DNA of 64,000 bases, taken from Vitellaria paradoxa (lineage: Eukaryota; Streptophyta; Magnoliopsida; Ericales; Sapotaceae). The translations under genes were made by a program, and so were the position numbers. Below the pieces are notes generated by a model. It did no database searches, was not told the origin of the DNA, and worked only from the letters and a program-made list of their open reading frames with translations. The stretch lies in the NCBI GenBank assembly GCA_019916065.1, contig CM034240.1, positions 41,256,561 to 41,320,560 of the forward strand, written 5' to 3'. The stretch's first letter is position 1; each line of letters starts with the position of its first letter. Below are positions 58,118 to 64,000 of the stretch, one piece after another.

Positions 58118-61100
58118 TAATAAATAAAAAAAGAATTTTAATAGTTTCTATTCCCGTATCAAAATACCTTCTCTTCTTCTATGCCTTCGATTCTCTTTAA
58201 TCTCTCCCTATGTTTTCGCTTCACTAGCAAATTTTAAATTAAAAAAAAAATCTCAGCACTTTCTCTCTCGAACACGCCCTTTCTCTACCGATTATCTTCA
58301 AAACCCTCTAATTTTAGATTATTTTATTCTAAAAACTTCGTTATTTATTTTTTTTATATTGTATTTATTTTTCATTTTTAAATTTTTCGTTATTTATTCT
58401 TTATTTATTTTCCTTTTTAATATTTTACTTCATTCACGTTAATTGGGCATTTTATTTAATTTTAAACATATCTACTTGAAAGTATCAATATTATTATAAA
58501 AAAAAAAACTTTAAGAAAAAGAATAACAGAAAAATTTATTCATTCTCAAATAAATGCCCTTGATAATTTTGTAAAAATTAATAAACTAAAAAAATTAATA
58601 TTTAATTAGCAATTTTTATATGATTTTTTATTTAACATACATTATTTTTTTCTTATTATAAAAATTCTTTTACATAGAAAAACTGAACTCAATATCTCGC
58701 CTTTGGGCCCTAGATTTCTAGGACGAGGCCCTGGTCGGTGACTTTAGCGCCGCCCACGTTGACACAAAATCCATCCATAATAGTTGGAGTGTGTCATCGG
58801 TCAAAATTAATTAAAATTTTTTATTTTTATCAATTTTTAAAATTTTCTAACAATCAAATTTAATCACATTTTATTTTTACTTCAAATTCTTATATTTATA
58901 CTTTATTTTTTAACTAAATTTTTATAACCAAACACCCCCTTAAAAGGCGGGGGCCAGATAAGTTGGTCGATGTCCGTTTTGCAATCCCAAGGCAAAAAAT
59001 AAATGAAAACAAAACAAAAAAATAAAAAACAATAGCGACCCCACTTGCATTATTGTATGCATGTGAAATTTAGATTTTTAACTTACTAGGGGGTGCTTTT
59101 TGTTAGTGAAATTTTTATGAATTTTTTTATACTTTTTTTCTTTTTTATAAAAGTTATTAAGTGTAATTTTTTATGTATTCAGTAAAATTAGTAAAAATTT
59201 TTATAAATTTTAAAATATTTAGCAAAAATTTTGATAATTTTTAAAAAATTTTAGTAACTTTTGATTATTTGGTAAAAAGTTAGATAAACTTTTAGGTTAT
59301 GTTGAAAACATGAATTTGTAGAGGAAAATGAAAAGTGAAGAAAAAATGGTAATAATGCAAAATCAATTGAAAAAATCAAATTAATTTTATTTTTTATTTA
59401 GTTAGAAAAATAAAATTAAAATGAATAGATATTTATCAATAAAATTTAACTTTTACTTAGTTAAGTATATAAAAAAAATGTATAAATTATAAATTTTATT
59501 TTTCCTTTCCCTCTATAAATCTGTGTTCCAAACATAATACTATAAACTTTTGGTTGTTTGATAAAAAAATTAGAGAAAATTTTAGAAATTTTTAGTAACT
59601 TTTGAAGTATTACCAAATGTCGAAAAAAAAAGCAAAAGTTGCTAAAAATTTCTCTTTCCACTTCCAGACGCATGCTAGTTGTGATCATAGTTTTTTTTTT
59701 TTTAAGATTAAATTATAAAAATTGGCTATTTTCACGTATCATTTTAAATTTTTTAATGTATTTAAATTGAAAAATGAGCATATCAACATTTAACATAAAA
59801 ATAATAGGTAATATTTAAACATTAAAAAAATAAAATCTTTCCAATACTCCTAACAATGGCAAAATGATCGCTCAAAAAAAATAATAATAATAACAAATTG
59901 ATCTATTATGAATTTACCAAAAAAAGTAAGACTTGTGGCGGCTGCCAACAATCTCTCGCATATTTTTTAATATAAAAATATTATTTGATATTCAATCACC
60001 AAAAAAGTTATTAAAAAAAAAGAAAAAAAAAAAGAAATTTTCAAACACCCCAACAACAGTTAAATAATTCATTATATATTTACCAAAAAAGAGTGTCGCA
60101 CACGTTAATCTTCCAAATAAAAAAATAAAAAGTAGGACTTTTGTTGGACCACTAACGATCTCTCACATTTTTAATGCAAATAAATTTAATGTTCAAAGAC
60201 AACGTGGAAAAAAATTTAAATACCCAAATAAAAAAAAATATTGGCTTAAACAAACATAATTTGAATTAAGTGATGAGTCAACCTCCATCTATGCCTCAAA
60301 TAACTCTTATTTGTTTGACCTTTCTCACTTGCATTTTATCCTTTTATACTACCATGAAGAGGGGCAGTTACAGAATTTTTAATTTGTCTAGACTGACATA
60401 AAATTTTATAATATAATCTAAAGTTTAAAATAGAGTACATTGAGTTGAGTTATAAAATTTAAATTGAACTAAAAATAATTTAAACTAAACTAAATCTAAA
60501 AAAATTTTAAAAAATACACTAAAAAAAATTTAGTTGACCACTCAAGTTACAACCCAGATGAGCTCCTGAGTGTATCCGCCCTTGAACATAAATGACAGTT
60601 GTTAAGTATTTACAAAGATGCTTACCATGCTTCAAATAAAATCTCACATATTAATATAATTCTATAGATTATATTCATTAAAATTTTGTAATAAGCATAA
60701 AAATATTTTAATCATATGCGTATAACAATAAAAAAAAAAAAGAAAAAATACATATATCGCTAGTATAATAAGCTCCAATTTTAAAAGATAAATCAATGTC
60801 ACCAACACCTAAAACTATTAAGGTGGTATTTAATGGGTTAATAATGAACTACTAACGATATAAATTCTCAACAAAGTTTTAAGTGTTAATGTTTAGAAGG
60901 AAAAGTATTTTTGATACATCAAGACAATTGGTACCTTTTCCCTCATTTTCTTGTGCTTGATGATATTATGCCAACGTTGGAGTTATTAAAAAAATATATA
61001 AAATTTTACAAATCTTTATAAATACGAATTATAAAATTATAAAATTTAAATTTTCTACTTATTGTATAAAATACGAGATACTAATTTTTACAATTTTATA

Positions 61101-62103
61101 CAACTCCAAACACATCCTAAATTACTATTAGTGAATCAAATTATTAAAGACCTAAAGAAAAAAATTAGTAAGATGTTAAAGAACAAAAAAACAAAGAAAA
61201 AAATTAGAATTACTCGAAAAGAATTAATTAAAAACTCTCGCTTGCCCTAAATAGTAAAAGAAGCCTTAATTTTTTCTTCTTCTTCTTCTTTTTGGATAAT
61301 TCAAAGTTTTGTTATAACTTGAAATTTTCTCAACTTGAAACTATCTCAAATAATTTCTAAAATCTGAACGATTGGGTAAATCTTCAATGATTTGAGGAGA
61401 TTCGAACTCATAGCTACTAATAAGTAAATCAAAAATTTGAGTAGTTTGTCTAATTTTCAAAGTTAAAAGAAACTTTACTCTCTTCCTATATTTTTTATAC
61501 ACAAAATAAAATATATAACATTTTTCATTAGAGATTCATTCCCATTCATTTACTTATAAAAATAAAATATTATATATATTAAATATGAACAAAGAAAGAT
61601 AAAAGAATTTTTATATTTTAAATGAGTGACGTGTTTTCTTTCCCCCTAAGTGAGAGAGAGATTTAAGCTATAACAATTTAAAAAAGTACAAAGAACGATG
61701 AGGGAAGTGCCCCTTCGGGGGTGGCCGAGTGAAAGTCGGGCTTGCCTTAAGAGCTTGGGCCTCTCGAGATTCTGGGTTCGACTTCCCCACGGGGGGGTGG
61801 GTTACCGCTGTAATGGCGGGAGCCTAAAGGCCTCCTCTCGGTCGTGCCGGTCAGCCAGGGCTTGCCTAGGCTGGTTAACTCTCCAGGGGCCGTTGCCGGC
61901 TCGGGTCCTGGAGCGTGCTTCGCCCTGTGCGCACCCCAGTACGGGGTAGCGGCTGCGTACTTCCACGTACCAGAAAAAAGGTGAGGGAAGCATAATTAAC
62001 TTTTTTAAGTGAAAAAAAAAAAAAACGAAAAAAGAAAGACTTAGAGAGAAATATTAAAACATGTGCTATGTTAGTAACCTGTTGTTTGATAATGTTTACA
62101 TTT
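58118..62103. repeat. Segmental duplication, second copy, right part
   Basis: Matches 5168-8638 in the same orientation, including the small hAT-like MITE (60360-60592) and a GA-rich end. It differs by small indels and by one SINE (61709-61981). No gene found. Confidence 0.88.
61709..61981 (+). mobile_element. tRNA-derived SINE, absent from the other duplicate copy
   Basis: GC-rich 273-bp insertion flanked by TGAGGGAAG (61700-61708 and 61982-61990). Copy A has the uninterrupted site near 8505-8520. A-box-like TGGCCGAGTGAA (61723-61734) and B-box-like GGTTCGACTTCC (61777-61788) show tRNA origin. It ends in 'ccagaaaaaag'. The open frames across it are composition effects. Confidence 0.85.
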
Positions 62104-62291
62104 ACTATTTTTTATTTATATTTATAAATTTTTTGAAATTGGCGATAAAAATGTAATTGTTAAATTAGTTTTTATTTTTATTTCTAAAAAAATAGAAACT
62201 TAAACAAAAAAGTATAAGGAAAAAAATATTTTCATTTTTATTTTTTTTGTTATAAATATTTTGTCAATTTTAACACTTTATTCATTTTAGT
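62104..62291. repeat. Relative of the composite's terminal sequence
   Basis: Follows the left-end region of the composite (47805-48010): 'tttgttataaatattttgtcaatttta' type sequence in the same order. It suggests a small non-autonomous copy of the same MITE family. Confidence 0.5.
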
Positions 62292-62828
62292 TCGTTTTGG
62301 TCAAAAATCGAGCTCAAACTGAACTTTTTTTGAGTCAAGTTCGAACAGTTTAAAAAAGTTCAACTTGTTTCCACCCCTAATTTGGAGTGATTTTAAATTC
62401 ATGTTATTTTTTTCTTGGCAAATTATTAATCCAAATATAGTCTAATCTAACTCTAAAAAAACACGTAAATATGTAGAATTGTACATTCTTTAAAACCCTT
62501 CTACGACCATTTGTGTCGCATTATATTTCAGCTTACAGTTGATTGTAAGGTATTGGTCGAGTAAAACAACTGGAGAGTCATTCCTGGATGTATTTTGACA
62601 ATAAGAACCTTGACGATTTGCTCTTAGCAATGGCCACCCATTTTTCCATTCCGTGCACCGGCCGGCAAAGATCCTCTCCATAAGTAGTAATCCCCACTAG
62701 CTTTAATTTTAATGCAGAAAAATTTACATTGATCAATTATCTTTATTACTTGCGTGTTGGATTTTATTAATAGAAAAAAATAATTAAAAATAGAAATCTT
62801 ATGTTTTCAATTTACTATTATGTTATAT
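62292..62828. repeat. Dispersed duplicated block (pairs with 25815-26345)
   Basis: Same orientation as 25815-26345; the centre is highly similar. Right of it the two loci diverge abruptly. Confidence 0.85.
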
Positions 62829-63519
62829 ATATATACTAGTGAGTGCCCGTGTAAAGCACGGATACCTATTACTTAATTTCGTTTTAAAATTTTTTAAGCT
62901 TCTTTTATCTTAAAATATATTAATCATATTTAAAAAATTAAAAATTCATATCTATTTTTAACTTTAATTAAAGGTAATATTTTTAATGAATGAAAAAGGC
63001 ACGACGGAAAGAAATGGATTAATTAATTTTTAATAAAAATAAAAATATTAATTTATTTTTATTGAATGAAAATAAAAATATTACCTTTTCTCATGCCTAA
63101 AGGCACGAAGAAAAGAAAAATAATAATTTTAACGTAATCAATAAACACAAAAACAAATAAAAGAAACTATATTAAACTTTTAACGTAATCAACTAAAACA
63201 AAATTACTAAATCTGAACTAAAATAAAAACTCACGGTCCTTCAAAATTTGCACATTTTCATTTTGTTTTACTGTCATTAGTTTTTCTACTCAAAACCATG
63301 AACATACAACATGGGCAGTTACATTGAAACAGAGAAGAAATGGGAAGCTTGCTAAATGCAAGATTCTTTGTTTGGGTTCAATCTAAAAAAATGGGAAAAG
63401 AAGGGACAGATAGCTAAGATTTAATAGATTTAAAAAAAAAATGTTAATTACCACCAACGATCATGTACTTGAAACTCTTATCTGCGATTAATTGATTCCA
63501 TATGGATCGATCGATAGAC
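62829..63519. other. Non-coding
   Basis: AT-rich; a short hairpin 'ccgtg..cacgg' at about 62850-62865 in a 'gagtgcccgtgtaaagcacgg' context resembles ends of common plant repeats. No gene. Confidence 0.45.
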
Positions 63520-63800
63520 ACGCTGAAATCCCTTCAACTCACATCCGTGGACGGCCACCGAGCCACCGTGATTGTCTCGAATGACCCGGATCTCATTGAC
63601 ATTTTAGCCACGAAGGTGGTCAATATATTGGTGTTGGAGTACGATTCTAGGAACGGGTTGTTCAATTTGCTATTCCCTTTCCTTGCCCTTGCCGAACTCT
63701 TCATTTTTCTTCTGTCGTGCACAGAGAGGTCCCAATGGCCTAGGCGAGCTCGACGGGCCACTGGATTGCCACTGGATTTTAGTAGTTCAACCCACTGGAT
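63520..63800 (+). pseudogene. Fragment resembling chloroplast FtsH protease (type A)
   Basis: The frame from 63502 reads LQLTSVDGHRATVIVSNDPD, then IDILA, GLFN and LLFPFLALAELF. This matches, to my recognition, the lumenal-domain end and second membrane segment of thylakoid FtsH (FTSH1/5 type), the ATP-dependent zinc metalloprotease of the photosystem II repair cycle. At about 63715 the similarity moves to another frame (RAQRGPNGLGELDGPLD), a frameshift in the glycine-rich link before the AAA domain. The ATPase and protease domains are absent. No parent gene is in the window, so it is a captured or duplicated gene fragment. Confidence 0.55.
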
Positions 63801-64000
63801 TTTGCGGCAGAAATAATGTTGTTTTTGGGTTGTTGCAGCCCCAGCAGTCTAAGAAACGTATATTATGCACTACCAAATGTAATTCACCAAGAAGTCTCCA
63901 AATAAATCCTTCCCATGATAAAATTGCATAAAATAAAACATTCAACCAACACCACCATAATGCACACAGGAACATCATCAAAACACACAATTTCCAACAC
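63801..64000. other. Non-coding to window end
   Basis: Nothing recognisable. Confidence 0.4.

Noticed and set aside
61698..61949. GC-rich ORFs on both strands
   Set aside because: Explained by the tRNA-derived SINE.

Overview
This is nuclear DNA of a flowering plant, most likely a eudicot. It is AT-rich, has GT-AG introns, and carries plant CYP71-clan cytochrome P450 genes, Ty1/copia and Ty3/gypsy (Tat and Tekay/Del types) LTR retrotransposons, tRNA-derived SINEs, MITEs and endogenous pararetrovirus (Caulimoviridae-like) relics. The species cannot be read from the sequence. No bacterial features, CRISPR arrays or true RNA genes were seen.

The host-gene theme is a decayed CYP71 cluster. One gene looks complete and intact (22257-24279, two exons, 513 aa). 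One intact 3' exon sits at the left edge (1022-1636), with its 5' exon outside the window. Four relics surround them: 9373-9861, 17080-17300 (minus strand, haem loop deleted), 27693-28094 (5' end only, ending where an LTR begins) and 42745-43909. The only other plausible host gene is a GC-rich single-exon ORF at 29335-29877. It encodes a 180-aa protein with one membrane segment, a charged linker, a polyproline run and a tail with 30 cysteines in its last 68 residues; I do not recognise it. A broken fragment resembling chloroplast FtsH protease lies at 63520-63800.

Layout: 1-1.7 kb P450 exon; 1.9-4.7 kb solo LTR; 4.7-8.6 kb duplicated AT-rich block; 9.4-9.9 kb P450 relic; 10.9-17.0 kb full-length but dead copia element (minus); 17.1-18.3 kb antisense P450 relic and second copia fragment; 19.1-19.6 kb hAT-type MITE; 22.3-24.3 kb intact P450; 25.5-27.1 kb MITE and SINE; 27.7-29.2 kb P450 5' fragment and LTR; 29.3-29.9 kb Cys-rich gene; 30.0-31.2 kb segment duplicated at 43.9-45.1 kb; 34.2-39.4 kb Tat-type gypsy relic (minus); 40.6-42.5 kb pararetrovirus RNase H relic; 42.7-43.9 kb P450 pseudogene; 45.1-47.8 kb rearranged duplicate pieces; 47.8-58.1 kb nested composite; 58.1-62.1 kb second copy of the 4.7-8.6 kb block, with an extra SINE; 62.3-62.8 kb copy of 25.8-26.3 kb; 63.5-63.8 kb FtsH-like relic.

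The most informative architecture is the duplicated block. The two copies give empty-site controls for each other: the solo LTR is absent from one, and the 10.3-kb composite and a SINE are absent from the other. Inside the composite, a pararetrovirus coat-protein region is split by a 5'-truncated Tekay-type retrotransposon and flanked by inverted copies of a viral-type promoter/leader that both keep the same small ORF open.
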